Part shown: positions 1-8,423 of the stretch, in pieces
How the letters are laid out: the number at the start of each line of letters is the position of its first letter
How positions within the stretch are numbered: the stretch's first letter is position 1
Assembly (NCBI GenBank): GCA_015064665.1
Contig: SVRU01000032.1
Location: 1-29,305 of the forward strand
Direction: 5' to 3'
Origin: Oscillospiraceae bacterium
GTDB taxonomy: Bacteria > Bacillota_A > Clostridia > Oscillospirales > CAG-272
DNA: 29,305 nucleotides
Position numbers and translations under genes: made by a program
The notes under the pieces: model-generated
What the model was told of the DNA's origin: nothing
Seen by the model: only the letters and a program-made list of their open reading frames with translations
Database searches by the model: none

Positions 1-451
1 AATAATATACGATTTCTTTGACGCTCTGAAGAGTAGGACCAAGGGATATGCTTCTCTTGACTATGAGCTTAAGGGATACAAGGAATCAAAGCTTGTTAAG
101 CTTGATTTTATGCTCAACGGTGAGGTGGTTGATGCACTTTCCTTCATCGTTTTTGAGGACAGAGCGTATACAAGAGCGCGCAAAATTGCAGAAAAGCTTA
201 AGGAAAACATTCCGCGTCAGCTCTTCGAAATTCCAATTCAGGCAACAATCGGTTCTAAAATAATAGCTCGCGAAACGGTTAAGGCAATGCGCAAAGACGT
301 ACTTGCAAAGTGTTACGGCGGTGATATAACCCGAAAGAAGAAACTGCTTGAGAAGCAGAAGGAAGGTAAAAAGAAGATGCGTAAGCTCGGAAGCGTTGAG
401 GTGACGCCCGAGGCGTTTATGGCAGTTCTTCGTCTGGATGATGAAAGCTGA
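1..451 (+). CDS. lepA: Elongation factor 4 (LepA), C-terminal part, 5' truncated by window edge
   Basis: The reading frame is already open at base 2 and ends at a TGA, giving about 149 residues of the C-terminus of LepA, a ribosome-binding translational GTPase that back-translocates or remodels stalled ribosomes. Recognisable LepA signatures are the [20 protein letters not shown] stretch, the LSFIV segment, [20 protein letters not shown] and the lysine-rich tail [20 protein letters not shown], which is specific to the LepA C-terminal domain. The GTPase and domain II parts lie outside the window. An internal ATG at 110 is not the real start because the homologous sequence continues upstream of it. 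The gene overlaps hemW by 14 bases, and lepA-hemW is a common order in Firmicutes. Confidence 0.97.
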   Translation, partial: IIYDFFDALKSRTKGYASLDYELKGYKESKLVKLDFMLNGEVVDALSFIVFEDRAYTRARKIAEKLKENIPRQLFEIPIQATIGSKIIARETVKAMRKDVLAKCYGGDITRKKKLLEKQKEGKKKMRKLGSVEVTPEAFMAVLRLDDES

Positions 452-1565
452 TTCCGTAGGACTTTATATTCACGTTCCGTTCTGTGTAAAAAAGTGTAAT
501 TACTGCGATTTTTGCTCATTTTCGGATATCGGTTTAGAAACAAGAAGAAAATACATATCACAGATGATTAAAGAAATTTTATCGTATAAAAGAGAAGAAA
601 AAATCACTGTTGATACTATATTTTTTGGTGGCGGCACGCCCTCTCTTCTCGAGCCGCATGAGATTTCCATGATATGCGATGCAATAGAAGAAAGCTTTAA
701 AATACTTCCCGAATGTGAATTTTCCATCGAGTCCAATCCCAAAACATTAACGCGAGAAAAGCTCGAAGCGTTTATTGCGAGAGGACTAAACCGCGTTAGC
801 ATTGGGTTGCAATCAATTCATGCAAATGAGCTTGAATTGCTTGGCAGAATTCATAATTACGATGATTTTCTTGAAGCTTACAATTTAATTCGCGACGTGG
901 GAATAACGAACGTTGGCATCGATTTGATGTATGGAATTCCCGAGCAGAGTCTTGAAAGCTTCAAGGAAACGCTTAAGGCTGCGGTGTCTCTTTGTCCCGA
1001 ACACATCTCGGCGTACGGTTTGATTCTTGAAGAGGGAACTTGGCTTTTCGAAAACAGAGCAGCGCTTAATTTTCCGAGCGAGGATGAAGAATGCGATATG
1101 TATGAGTTCGCCTGTCGCTTTTTGTCTAATAACGGATACCGTCACTATGAAATATCCAATTATTCCAAATCGGGATTTGAATCACGCCATAATATGAAAT
1201 ATTGGAAAATGGATGATTTTATCGGTGTCGGAGTGGCGGCGTATTCCTATTTTGAGTCAAAAAGATACGGTAACTCGAACATAATTTCAGAATATATTTC
1301 TGATAATCCCGCGCAATACGTAAATGAAGAAGAAAGAGATAACGGTTCCGAAGCATTTGAATTTTGTATGCTCGGACTTAGGACGGCAGACGGTATTTCT
1401 CTTACGGAATATCAAAGCGCTTTCGGTTCGGATTTCACCGTTGGAAGAGAGAAAAAGATAAATGATTATATTAAAGCCGAATATATGATTCGGCAGGGCG
1501 ATTCGATAGCTTTAACTGAAAAGGGATTCTACCTAAGTAATGCTATTTTATCAGATTTACTGTAA
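438..1565 (+). CDS. hemW: Radical SAM heme chaperone HemW (formerly HemN-like)
   Basis: A 375-residue protein of normal HemW length. The radical SAM cluster motif CxxxCxxC is at C16, C20 and C23, followed by another cysteine (C26) as in HemW/HemN proteins. The GGGTPS motif that contacts S-adenosylmethionine is at 64-69, with RVSIGLQS further on. Near the C-terminal third, the HNMKYW sequence matches the HNxxYW motif that separates HemW heme chaperones from true coproporphyrinogen dehydrogenases. HemW is thought to deliver heme to target hemoproteins. The start overlaps the end of lepA, so translation is probably coupled. Two ATGs in tandem (438 and 441) leave a one-codon ambiguity in the start. 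No hrcA follows, although it often does in Firmicutes. Confidence 0.94.
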   Translation: MMKADSVGLYIHVPFCVKKCNYCDFCSFSDIGLETRRKYISQMIKEILSYKREEKITVDTIFFGGGTPSLLEPHEISMICDAIEESFKILPECEFSIESNPKTLTREKLEAFIARGLNRVSIGLQSIHANELELLGRIHNYDDFLEAYNLIRDVGITNVGIDLMYGIPEQSLESFKETLKAAVSLCPEHISAYGLILEEGTWLFENRAALNFPSEDEECDMYEFACRFLSNNGYRHYEISNYSKSGFESRHNMKYWKMDDFIGVGVAAYSYFESKRYGNSNIISEYISDNPAQYVNEEERDNGSEAFEFCMLGLRTADGISLTEYQSAFGSDFTVGREKKINDYIKAEYMIRQGDSIALTEKGFYLSNAILSDLL

Positions 1566-1572
1566 TTACCAC

Positions 1573-1601
1573 TTGACAATGCGGTAAATATATAATAAAA
1601 T
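1573..1601 (+). promoter_or_regulatory. Sigma-A promoter for the DUF1292 gene and possibly the 6S RNA
   Basis: TTGACA at 1573-1578 and TAAAAT at 1596-1601 are separated by 17 bases, right after the hemW stop and about 30 bases before the DUF1292 start. I found no equally good promoter directly upstream of the 6S RNA, so this one may drive both. Confidence 0.75.
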
Positions 1602-1631
1602 ATATTTAGAATAAATCTATGGAGATTAACA

Positions 1632-1937
1632 ATGAACGACAATATTGAAAACAAGAATGTTGAAGAGCTTGACGAAGCTCCTATTTTCACTCTTACAGAC
1701 GAGGAAACGGGCGAAGAAAAGGATTTTGCTCTTATTGCAAGAGCCGAAATTGACGATCAACTTTATTTTGCTCTTGAGCCTGCCGATGAGGAGAGCGAGG
1801 AATACGTTATTTTGAAGGTCTTTGAAGACGGCGATGACATTATTTTGGAAAGCGTCGATGACGATGACGAATTTGAGAAGGTTGAGGATTATTTTAACGA
1901 CCTTTTCTTCAGCGAGATTGATTACGACGCTGAGTAA
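1632..1937 (+). CDS. DUF1292 family small acidic protein
   Basis: A 101-residue, very acidic protein. The layout IFTLTDEETGEEKDFALI, then YFALEPADE and EEYVILKVFEDG, is the pattern of the DUF1292 family found in many Firmicutes, often near genes for Holliday-junction resolvase (yrrK) and alanyl-tRNA synthetase. The function is unknown. A ribosome binding site (GGAGATTAAC) sits directly before the ATG. The C-terminal half is a run of Asp and Glu ending in EDYFNDLFFSEIDYDAE. It has its own promoter and is followed within ten bases by the 6S RNA. The family call rests on remembered sequence pattern. Confidence 0.85.
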   Translation: MNDNIENKNVEELDEAPIFTLTDEETGEEKDFALIARAEIDDQLYFALEPADEESEEYVILKVFEDGDDIILESVDDDDEFEKVEDYFNDLFFSEIDYDAE

Positions 1938-1943
1938 TTAAGA

Positions 1944-2155
1944 CTTTTTCCTGCGTGGTGCGTGATATTGTGATATTTGGACCTACACACAAAGAAAGGG
2001 AGCTTGGACTTCTGCTATCGGGATGCAGGCCTCCCGTCGGGAGCTGTCACAGACCCTCCCCAAACGGATGTTGGAAGCGCAAAGTAGCAGAGAGAGCACC
2101 CACCTGTATATACAGGGTTAAACATTGCCTTACACGGCCTCGCGGGGTTCTTTAT
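1944..2155 (+). ncRNA. ssrS: 6S RNA (SsrS), clostridial type, ends approximate
   Basis: This stretch matches the clostridial form of 6S RNA, the regulator that mimics an open promoter and binds sigma-A RNA polymerase. The 5' part TTCCTGCGTGGTGCGTG pairs with the 3' part CACGGCCTCGCGGGG to form the closing stem. Between them lie the characteristic GGACCTACAC and GGGAGCTTGGACTTC segments, and the apical hairpin CACCCACCTGTATATACAGG with its self-complementary CCTGTA/TACAGG. An open frame across it (1955-2179) lacks a ribosome binding site and is not considered coding. Both ends are estimated from the closing stem. A covariance-model search with the Rfam 6S model would settle it. Confidence 0.85.
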
Positions 2156-2235
2156 AACCGAAGAGAATCGAACTCATAAGGTTTTAAAGATAGTTTTTTT
2201 CATATACATTACCGAATTTTTTTAAACATCATATA

Positions 2236-2272
2236 GACCGCCGACAGAAATTTTCTGTCGGCGGTCTTTTAT
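2236..2272 (+). terminator. Rho-independent terminator after the 6S RNA
   Basis: A 13-bp stem GACCGCCGACAGA / TCTGTCGGCGGTC with a 5-nt loop is followed by TTTTATTT. It closes the hemW-DUF1292-6S transcription region before the ATPase gene. Confidence 0.93.
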
Positions 2273-2329
2273 TTGTGTTAACAGTCATATATTTAAGTAA
2301 AATAATCGTTTAAAAGGATATATGGCAAT

Positions 2330-4927
2330 ATGAAAATAAAAGAAAAAACAGGACTCAATGAAGACGAAGTTTTACGCTCCCGTGAAAAGTACGGTGATAA
2401 TTCGCTTGTTGAAGAAAAAAGCAAAGGCTTTGTGCGAAGATTTTTTGAAAATCTCAATGACCCGATAATCAAGGTTTTGATTTTTGCTTTGATTATAGAG
2501 GTTGCATTTACTTTTGGACGGTGTAATTTTTTTGAGGTTTTCGGAATTGTATGCGCAATTCTTATTGCAACAACCGTTTCGACTGCATCTGAATGCGGCA
2601 GTGAAAAAGTGTTTCAGAAAATGAAACAGGGAGAAGTGCAGGCTTTGGTGCGCGTCTTAAGAAGTGGGGAGATAAGGGAGATATCGGTATCGGATATAGT
2701 CGTCGGTGATATTGTTTTTCTTTCTGCCGGCGAGAAAATACATGCCGACGGATTTATATTGTCAGGCACGTTAAAGGTTGACCAGTCAGCGCTTAACGGC
2801 GAAAGCCGTGATGCTGAAAAATATAAATGCGACAGCGGTGTTGATTGGGATCTGTCAAACAAGGGTACTGTTTTTAGAGGAACGGTTGTTGTAAGCGGCG
2901 AGGCTGTTATGCGGGTTGGCAGAGTAGGAATTACTACCTACTACGGAATGGTTGCGCGTGACGTACAAAGCGAAACGCGTGAAAGCCCGCTTAAATTAAG
3001 ATTAAGAAAATTTGCTACGCAAATAAGTAAAATCGGATATATTATGGCTGCCATAGTTGCAATAACCTATCTGTTTAATACCTTCGTTGCGGATAACGGA
3101 TTTGTTGCGTCAAAGATTCTTGAATCGTTTCGCGATATTCCTTTTTTGATTTCAAGTTTAATACATGCTCTTACCCTTATGATAACGGTAGTGGTTGTTG
3201 CAGCACCGGAGGGGCTTCCAATGATGATAACCGTTGTATTATCAGCAAATATGAAAAAGATGTTCAAGGACGGTGTATTGGTAAAAAAACTCGTTGGAAT
3301 AGAAACAGCCGGCTCAATGAATATTTTATTCACGGATAAAACCGGTACGCTGACCGTCGGAAAACCCGAGTGTGATTATATAATTACAGTGAGCGGTATC
3401 TCGAAAAATCTTGCCTCTCTTAAAAAGAGTGCCGAAATATATAATACTTTATGCCTTAACGCAAAATACAATACCGACGTAACGGTAAGCTCGGGTAAAA
3501 TAATAGGCGGTAACGGAACAGACAGAGCGTTGGCGGAATTATTTAAAAATGAAAGCGCCCCGAACGTTACGATAGTTGAAAAAAACAAATTTACAAGTGA
3601 GAAAAAAATTTCCTCGATTGTGCTTGAGAACCGTTTGACACTTATTAAAGGTGCCCCCGAGATAATTATATCCAATTCAACAAAGGCGCTCGATGACACG
3701 GGAAATATCGTGGAATTTCAAAGAAGAAAAATAGAGGATGAATATTTAAAGGCTGCAGAGGTTGGCAACAGGATTATCGGAATAGCTACAAAGACGGAAA
3801 AGGAAGAATATATATTTGTGGCACTCGTTGTAATGAAAGATAAGATACGCCGCGGTGTAAAAGAATCCGTCAGAGGAGTAAAAAGGGCAGGCGTTCAGGT
3901 AGTTATGATGACGGGGGACGGAAAGGCTACTGCTACCGCGATTGCGAGAGAATGCGGAATAATGGGAACCTCATCCGATGAGCTGGTTATTACTTCAAGT
4001 GAGCTTAATTCAATGAGCGATGAAGAGGTTAAGAAAATATTAAAAAGACTGAGGGTTCTTGCCAGAGCTTTACCGCAGGATAAAACAAGACTGGTGCGGC
4101 TTTCTCAGGAAGAGGAGCTTGTTGTTGGAATGACGGGTGACGGTGTAAACGATGCCCCTTCACTTAAGCTTGCTGATATTGGTTTTGCTATGGGCAATGC
4201 CGCAGATATTGCAAAAGGCGCAGGTGATATCATTTTAGTTAATAACAGCTTTTTTTCAATAAACAGAACTATACTTTACGGCAGAACGATATTTAAGTCT
4301 ATAAGGAAATTTATAACTTTTCAGCTTATTATGAATTTAACTGCGTGCGGAGTATCTCTTTTTGGACAGTTTCTCGGTATAGACAGCCCGATAACTATAA
4401 TACAGATGCTTTGGGTAAATATAATAATGGATACGTTAGGCGGTTTGGCGTTTGCCGGAGAGCCTCCGCATGAATATTACATGCTTGAAAAACCAAAAAG
4501 CAGGGATGAAGCTATCTTATCACCTGAAATGATCCATCAAATTTCTTTTACAGGGGCCTTTACTCTTATAATGTGCATCAGTTTTTTAAAGATGAGTTAT
4601 TTTCATAATATGTTCAGAGTTTCATCGGACGACATATATTTCATGACCGGATTTTATGCTCTGTTTATATTTTCCGGAATCTTCAACTGTTTCGGTGCAA
4701 GATGTGAAAGAATGTGGATGCTCTCGGGTATAACAAAAAACAAGCCGTTTACCGTTATTATGATTTCTATATCGGTAATCCAGCTTGTTATGATTTATTT
4801 CGGCGGTTCCGTTTTCAGAACTCTTCCGCTTAATTTTAATGAAATTTTAAGAGTCATACTACTTGCATCTTCTGTAGTTCCTTTTGAAATGATAAGGCGA
4901 ATTATGTATAGACTTAAACGTCGATAG
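2330..4927 (+). CDS. P-type ATPase, calcium-transporting type (P2B/PMCA-like)
   Basis: An 865-residue P-type cation pump. The phosphorylated aspartate lies in DKTGT at 336-340, the M4 ion-site motif PEGLP is at 293-297, and the hinge motif TGDGVNDAP is at 602-610. The actuator domain carries an SGE-type loop seen here as LNGESRD. The M6 sequence WVNIIMDTLGGLAFAGEPP closely resembles plasma-membrane Ca2+-ATPases (NLIMDT...LATEPP) rather than SERCA, pointing to the IIB type, which moves Ca2+ out of the cytoplasm in exchange for protons. A ribosome binding site AAAGGA lies about 12 bases before the ATG. The gene stands alone and its last 14 bases overlap the convergent membrane-protein gene. Ion specificity is inferred from motifs. 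Confidence 0.9.
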   Translation: MKIKEKTGLNEDEVLRSREKYGDNSLVEEKSKGFVRRFFENLNDPIIKVLIFALIIEVAFTFGRCNFFEVFGIVCAILIATTVSTASECGSEKVFQKMKQGEVQALVRVLRSGEIREISVSDIVVGDIVFLSAGEKIHADGFILSGTLKVDQSALNGESRDAEKYKCDSGVDWDLSNKGTVFRGTVVVSGEAVMRVGRVGITTYYGMVARDVQSETRESPLKLRLRKFATQISKIGYIMAAIVAITYLFNTFVADNGFVASKILESFRDIPFLISSLIHALTLMITVVVVAAPEGLPMMITVVLSANMKKMFKDGVLVKKLVGIETAGSMNILFTDKTGTLTVGKPECDYIITVSGISKNLASLKKSAEIYNTLCLNAKYNTDVTVSSGKIIGGNGTDRALAELFKNESAPNVTIVEKNKFTSEKKISSIVLENRLTLIKGAPEIIISNSTKALDDTGNIVEFQRRKIEDEYLKAAEVGNRIIGIATKTEKEEYIFVALVVMKDKIRRGVKESVRGVKRAGVQVVMMTGDGKATATAIARECGIMGTSSDELVITSSELNSMSDEEVKKILKRLRVLARALPQDKTRLVRLSQEEELVVGMTGDGVNDAPSLKLADIGFAMGNAADIAKGAGDIILVNNSFFSINRTILYGRTIFKSIRKFITFQLIMNLTACGVSLFGQFLGIDSPITIIQMLWVNIIMDTLGGLAFAGEPPHEYYMLEKPKSRDEAILSPEMIHQISFTGAFTLIMCISFLKMSYFHNMFRVSSDDIYFMTGFYALFIFSGIFNCFGARCERMWMLSGITKNKPFTVIMISISVIQLVMIYFGGSVFRTLPLNFNEILRVILLASSVVPFEMIRRIMYRLKRR

Positions 4928-6161
4928 GATGTTGTCTTAATTTCGGAATTTTTGGGTCGTTTTTGTCGACTGCTGAGCTATAATTTCCGAGGCATCCCCT
5001 GTCAAGCGCTCCGATAAATGCTTCGGCTTCGTATGCAACGTAATCCCATACCTTTTCTGCATTGTATATTCGTTTTTCTTGCTCTTCTCCAAGATCGCAG
5101 ATATATGCGTATTTCGGGGTGGGATTTATTATCATTATCTTCTTTCCGTTTCCGGGTGTTGAATATACAAAGTGTTTTTGTATCGTTATATTGTGCTTCG
5201 CAGTACCTAAACGAAGCCTGAAGTATCCTTCGCTTTCCGAGATGAAGCAGATTGGAACCTCGCGTTTTAGGTGTCCGATAACAAGACAGTCGTAAATTGC
5301 CTTTTTGCTTTTCAAAGTAAAGAGGCACTGCTTTTTTCTTGAAAAAAGAGAAGCATAGGGATTTTGTATTTCGGAAAGCTCAAAGGAGTGTTCGCGAGCA
5401 ACCGTTATCACTTGTTTAATAAATTTCTTCCGTTTGTTTAAAGAGATAATTAATTTTATCAAAACTATAAAGAAAATAATTAAAATTAAAAAAATGCATA
5501 AAAGAGGTGTACTTATCAGTTTTTGCAAGGTTCTTATCAAAGTGAATATGAGATATCCAAGAAGCGGTATAAACGGGAGAATAATTGGATAGGCAACCGA
5601 AATGAGAAGAACTTTGAAAATAATTTTTGGTTTATTTTTCAGTTCTTCAATTGTCTGGTGTCTTTTGAGAAATTTCCAATAACGTATTGACTCATATCTT
5701 TGGTAAAGCAATAGAAGTGATGTTATAAAAATTGTTGCAATGAAAGGAACAAATCCGCCCGAGAAATTCAGCTCGTCTGCGTGAAATTTGAAAATTCCTG
5801 TGATTTCGAAATTGGCACCGATTGCTGCCGCAAAAGAAAGAACCGTGATTGCGGGGATTGCTTCGGCAAGAAAAGATTTGGAAATAAACGCCGGCTTGTT
5901 TTTGCTAAATAAATATTCGTTGCAAAGATTCGGACTGAAGAAAAGAAAAAGACTGAATATCGAATTGTATATGATTATTGAGCAAATAAATATGGAAATA
6001 CATACAGCAAAATTAGGCAAATCCGGAATTATTGAGTTCTGAGTGTATGTTGAAATTGAAGAAAAGGATACTATAAGTTTTATTATAACCGTAAACAATC
6101 CCATAACCGCACCTTTAAATATATAAGTGGAAACAGGCGGCGATTTTTTCGTTTCGTTCAT
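4914..6161 (-). CDS. Unknown multi-pass membrane protein
   Basis: A 415-residue protein I do not recognise. The N-terminal half holds about six hydrophobic segments: roughly residues 12-34, 48-74, 98-118, 135-157, 180-207 and 215-245. A cytoplasmic-looking C-terminal domain of about 160 residues follows, rich in beta-strand-like stretches (KQCLFTLKSKKAIYDCLVIG, EVPICFISESEGYFRLRLG, KKIMIINPTPKYAYICDLGE). No catalytic motif is visible. The start is supported by AAAGGG upstream of the ATG. It begins 15 bases after the AraC gene ends and has no promoter of its own in that gap, so it is probably the second gene of that operon. Its 3' end overlaps the ATPase gene tail-to-tail. Confidence 0.75.
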   Translation of the reverse strand: MNETKKSPPVSTYIFKGAVMGLFTVIIKLIVSFSSISTYTQNSIIPDLPNFAVCISIFICSIIIYNSIFSLFLFFSPNLCNEYLFSKNKPAFISKSFLAEAIPAITVLSFAAAIGANFEITGIFKFHADELNFSGGFVPFIATIFITSLLLLYQRYESIRYWKFLKRHQTIEELKNKPKIIFKVLLISVAYPIILPFIPLLGYLIFTLIRTLQKLISTPLLCIFLILIIFFIVLIKLIISLNKRKKFIKQVITVAREHSFELSEIQNPYASLFSRKKQCLFTLKSKKAIYDCLVIGHLKREVPICFISESEGYFRLRLGTAKHNITIQKHFVYSTPGNGKKIMIINPTPKYAYICDLGEEQEKRIYNAEKVWDYVAYEAEAFIGALDRGCLGNYSSAVDKNDPKIPKLRQHPIDV

Positions 6162-6176
6162 GTTTATACCCTTTCT

Positions 6177-7010
6177 TTAATAGTTGATTGTTGTTTTTTT
6201 TATCATAGACGGGGAATAACCGTAGTATTTTTTAAACCTTGCGCTGAAATAATTTTGATTTACAAAACCGAGGGCAAAAGCAGTTTCCTTTACGTTTGAA
6301 CCTGATAAGAGCATTGTGTGAGCGCGTTGCATCTTCATTACATTAAAATGTGCTATTGCTCCGTAGCCAAGATATTTGTTAACCGTGTTTTCAAGCGTGG
6401 GAACGCTGATTTCACATAGTCGCGCTAAATTCAAAGTTGTCATAGGTTTTGATATGTTTGATTCCATAACTGATAAAATTCGTGAGAATAATTTTGACGT
6501 TGATTTTTGCGCGAGCGCGACGCATTCATTGTTTTTCAAAAAAATAGAAATCAGAAAAATTTCAAGTTTTTTGACCGCAAGGGACGCACTTGCTTCATAA
6601 CCTTCCTTTATGTCGGTGATTGCTCCGTTTCGTGTATTAAAACTATCTTTAATATCGGTGTGTAAGGCTGAAATTTCGCTTATATTACTTTCACTTAACT
6701 TGAAAACTCTTTGATTAACGGTTGGAAAGGGATTTGCGGAAAATGAAAAAATAATAACCGTAGGATTGCTGTTTTTTTCCTCCCATATGGCATGAAATTC
6801 ACCGGGAGGATGAAATATCATCTCCCCCTCGCTCAGTGAATATATTTTTTTGCCTGCCGTAATACCGACCGAACCCGATATAACACATACAACTTCATAA
6901 AAGTCGTGGCATTCTCCCTTGAAAAAATATCCATTATCAAACCTTTTTTCAAAAAATGTAAAAAGCCTGTATATTACAAGTGAATTTTTGACTTCGCACC
7001 CTAAATGCAT
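6177..7010 (-). CDS. AraC family transcriptional regulator with cupin sensor domain
   Basis: A 277-residue one-component regulator. The N-terminal part looks like a cupin sugar-sensing domain (SLSEGEMIFHPPGEFHAIWEE at about 58-78). The C-terminal 100 residues hold the two helix-turn-helix units of AraC proteins, ending in the typical signature: KETAFALGFVNQNYFSARFKKYYGYSPSMIKK. The ATG has a good ribosome binding site (AAGAGG). A strong sigma-A promoter on the same strand starts it with a leader of about 75 bases. It is divergent from the GH109-like gene, its most likely target, and is followed by a membrane-protein gene that may be in the same transcript. The ligand is unknown. Confidence 0.93.
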   Translation of the reverse strand: MHLGCEVKNSLVIYRLFTFFEKRFDNGYFFKGECHDFYEVVCVISGSVGITAGKKIYSLSEGEMIFHPPGEFHAIWEEKNSNPTVIIFSFSANPFPTVNQRVFKLSESNISEISALHTDIKDSFNTRNGAITDIKEGYEASASLAVKKLEIFLISIFLKNNECVALAQKSTSKLFSRILSVMESNISKPMTTLNLARLCEISVPTLENTVNKYLGYGAIAHFNVMKMQRAHTMLLSGSNVKETAFALGFVNQNYFSARFKKYYGYSPSMIKKTTINY

Positions 7011-7091
7011 ATTAACCTCTTAAATATATCAGAAATTATATAAAAATAACCAAAAATAGTATATACATATATTTTTTAGTGTGTTAAAATT

Positions 7092-7120
7092 ATTGTATCA
7101 CGAAGAATCAATTTTGTCAA
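7092..7120 (-). promoter_or_regulatory. Sigma-A promoter of the AraC gene at 6177-7010
   Basis: On the minus strand TTGACA (7120-7115), a 17-base spacer and TACAAT (7097-7092). It lies within the 136-base divergent region, so the regulator and the plus-strand GH109-like promoter must share or overlap this DNA. No strong plus-strand promoter is visible, which suits activator-dependent expression of the GH109-like gene. Confidence 0.8.
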
Positions 7121-7146
7121 TATGACTTTTTGCGAGGTAACATACT

Positions 7147-8352
7147 ATGAAAAAAATCAGATTTGCAGTAGCGGGCGTCGGAAAAAGAGGGTATTCTCTT
7201 ATAAAAACAGTACTCTCGATAGGTGATGTGGAAATAGTAGCGGTTTGTGACCTATATCCCGACAGAGTTGATATGGCAAAGGAACGTGTTGTTGAAATCT
7301 CCGGTACAGCCCCAAACGGATATACAGATTACCGTAAAATGTTTGCGGAAGAAAAGCTTGATGCAGTCTTTGTAAGCAGTGCGTGGGAAAGCCATGTGGA
7401 AATAGCCGTTGCAGCTATGGAAGCGGGCGTTGCCGTTTCGATGGAGGTAGGCGGGGCGTATAGTATTCACGATTGCTGGGCAATGGTAAGAACATATGAG
7501 CGCACCAGAACTCCGATCATGCTTATGGAAAATTGCTGTTTCAATAAATTCGAGCTTCTCAGTACAGCTCTTGTTCGGAGCGGCAAGCTTGGAACAATCG
7601 TTCATTGCCACGGTGCATACGGACACGATCTTCGTGATGAAATACTTGGCGGAAACGTAAACAGACATTACAGACTCCGTAATTATATGAACAGAAACTG
7701 TGATAATTATCCTACACACGAGCTTGGTCCGATTGCAAAAATTCTGAATATTAACAGAGGTAACCAAATGCTATCACTCGTTTCCGTTGCATCAAAAAGC
7801 GCGGGATTAAATGATTTTTCAAAAACAGAAGCAAATCCCGATAAATCGCTTGTTGGAGCGGAATTTAAGCAGGGAGACATTGTGAATACGATTATTACCT
7901 GCGCCGGCGGAGAAACCATTTCTTTAAAGCTGGATACAACGCTTCCAAAATATTATTCAAGAGAATTTACTGTCAGAGGCACGAAAGGTCTCGCAAATAT
8001 GGAAGCCGAGATGATCGCGATTGACGGTGAATGTAACACTCATGAGTTTTGGGAAAACTGCAAAAACGCAGCTAAATACGACGAATATCTCCCTGATGTA
8101 TGGAAAAATATGACTGATGAGCAGATTGCGGCGGGACACGGCGGAATGGACTATATCGAGTTTAAAGAATTTTTTGCTGCATTGCGAGAGGGGAGAGAAA
8201 TGCCCATCGACGTGTATGATGCGGCTGCCTGGATGAGCATTACCGCTCTTTCGGAAGCATCAATAGCATGCGGCGGAGCTCCGCAGCCAATTCCTGATTT
8301 TACATCGGGTAAATGGCTGTTGCGTGAACCGAGGGACGTAATTAAATTTTAA
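7147..8352 (+). CDS. GH109-like glycosidase / Gfo/Idh/MocA-fold protein
   Basis: A 401-residue Gfo/Idh/MocA-fold protein. The dinucleotide-binding loop is GVGKRG at 10-15. From VFVSSAWESHVEIAVAAMEAG onward it follows the layout of glycoside hydrolase family 109 (NAD-dependent alpha-N-acetylgalactosaminidase): SMEVGG at 98-103 where ordinary oxidoreductases have EKP, DCW at 109-111, MLMENCC, the NYPTHELGP motif with H191, NINRGN, AGHGGMDY and DVYDAAAWMSITALSE near the end. Family 109 enzymes use bound NAD+ in an oxidation-elimination mechanism and release GalNAc from mucin-type glycans. No signal peptide is present, so action on imported saccharides is likely. The ATG follows GAGGTAAC. Divergent from an AraC regulator. 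The substrate is inferred from the family. Confidence 0.85.
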   Translation: MKKIRFAVAGVGKRGYSLIKTVLSIGDVEIVAVCDLYPDRVDMAKERVVEISGTAPNGYTDYRKMFAEEKLDAVFVSSAWESHVEIAVAAMEAGVAVSMEVGGAYSIHDCWAMVRTYERTRTPIMLMENCCFNKFELLSTALVRSGKLGTIVHCHGAYGHDLRDEILGGNVNRHYRLRNYMNRNCDNYPTHELGPIAKILNINRGNQMLSLVSVASKSAGLNDFSKTEANPDKSLVGAEFKQGDIVNTIITCAGGETISLKLDTTLPKYYSREFTVRGTKGLANMEAEMIAIDGECNTHEFWENCKNAAKYDEYLPDVWKNMTDEQIAAGHGGMDYIEFKEFFAALREGREMPIDVYDAAAWMSITALSEASIACGGAPQPIPDFTSGKWLLREPRDVIKF

Positions 8353-8353
8353 T

Positions 8354-8411
8354 AAAAAATGCAGAGGAGCGCGCGTCATAAACGCTGCTAAAGGCTCTCT
8401 CTGCATTTTTT
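8354..8411. terminator. Bidirectional terminator between the GH109-like gene and rsmA
   Basis: AAAAAATGCAGAG (8354-8366) and CTCTGCATTTTTT (8399-8411) form a 13-bp stem, with a second inner pairing GCGT/ACGC. T-runs on both strands allow it to stop both converging genes. Confidence 0.9.
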
Positions 8412-8423
8412 ATATAGCTTGAA

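Noticed and set aside
1955..2179. Open frame of 74 codons on the plus strand
   Set aside because: It lies wholly over the 6S RNA, has no ribosome binding site and its protein shows no ordinary composition.
5002..5328. Overlapping frames on both strands inside the membrane-protein gene
   Set aside because: Shadow frames without ribosome binding sites; the 415-residue frame explains the region.
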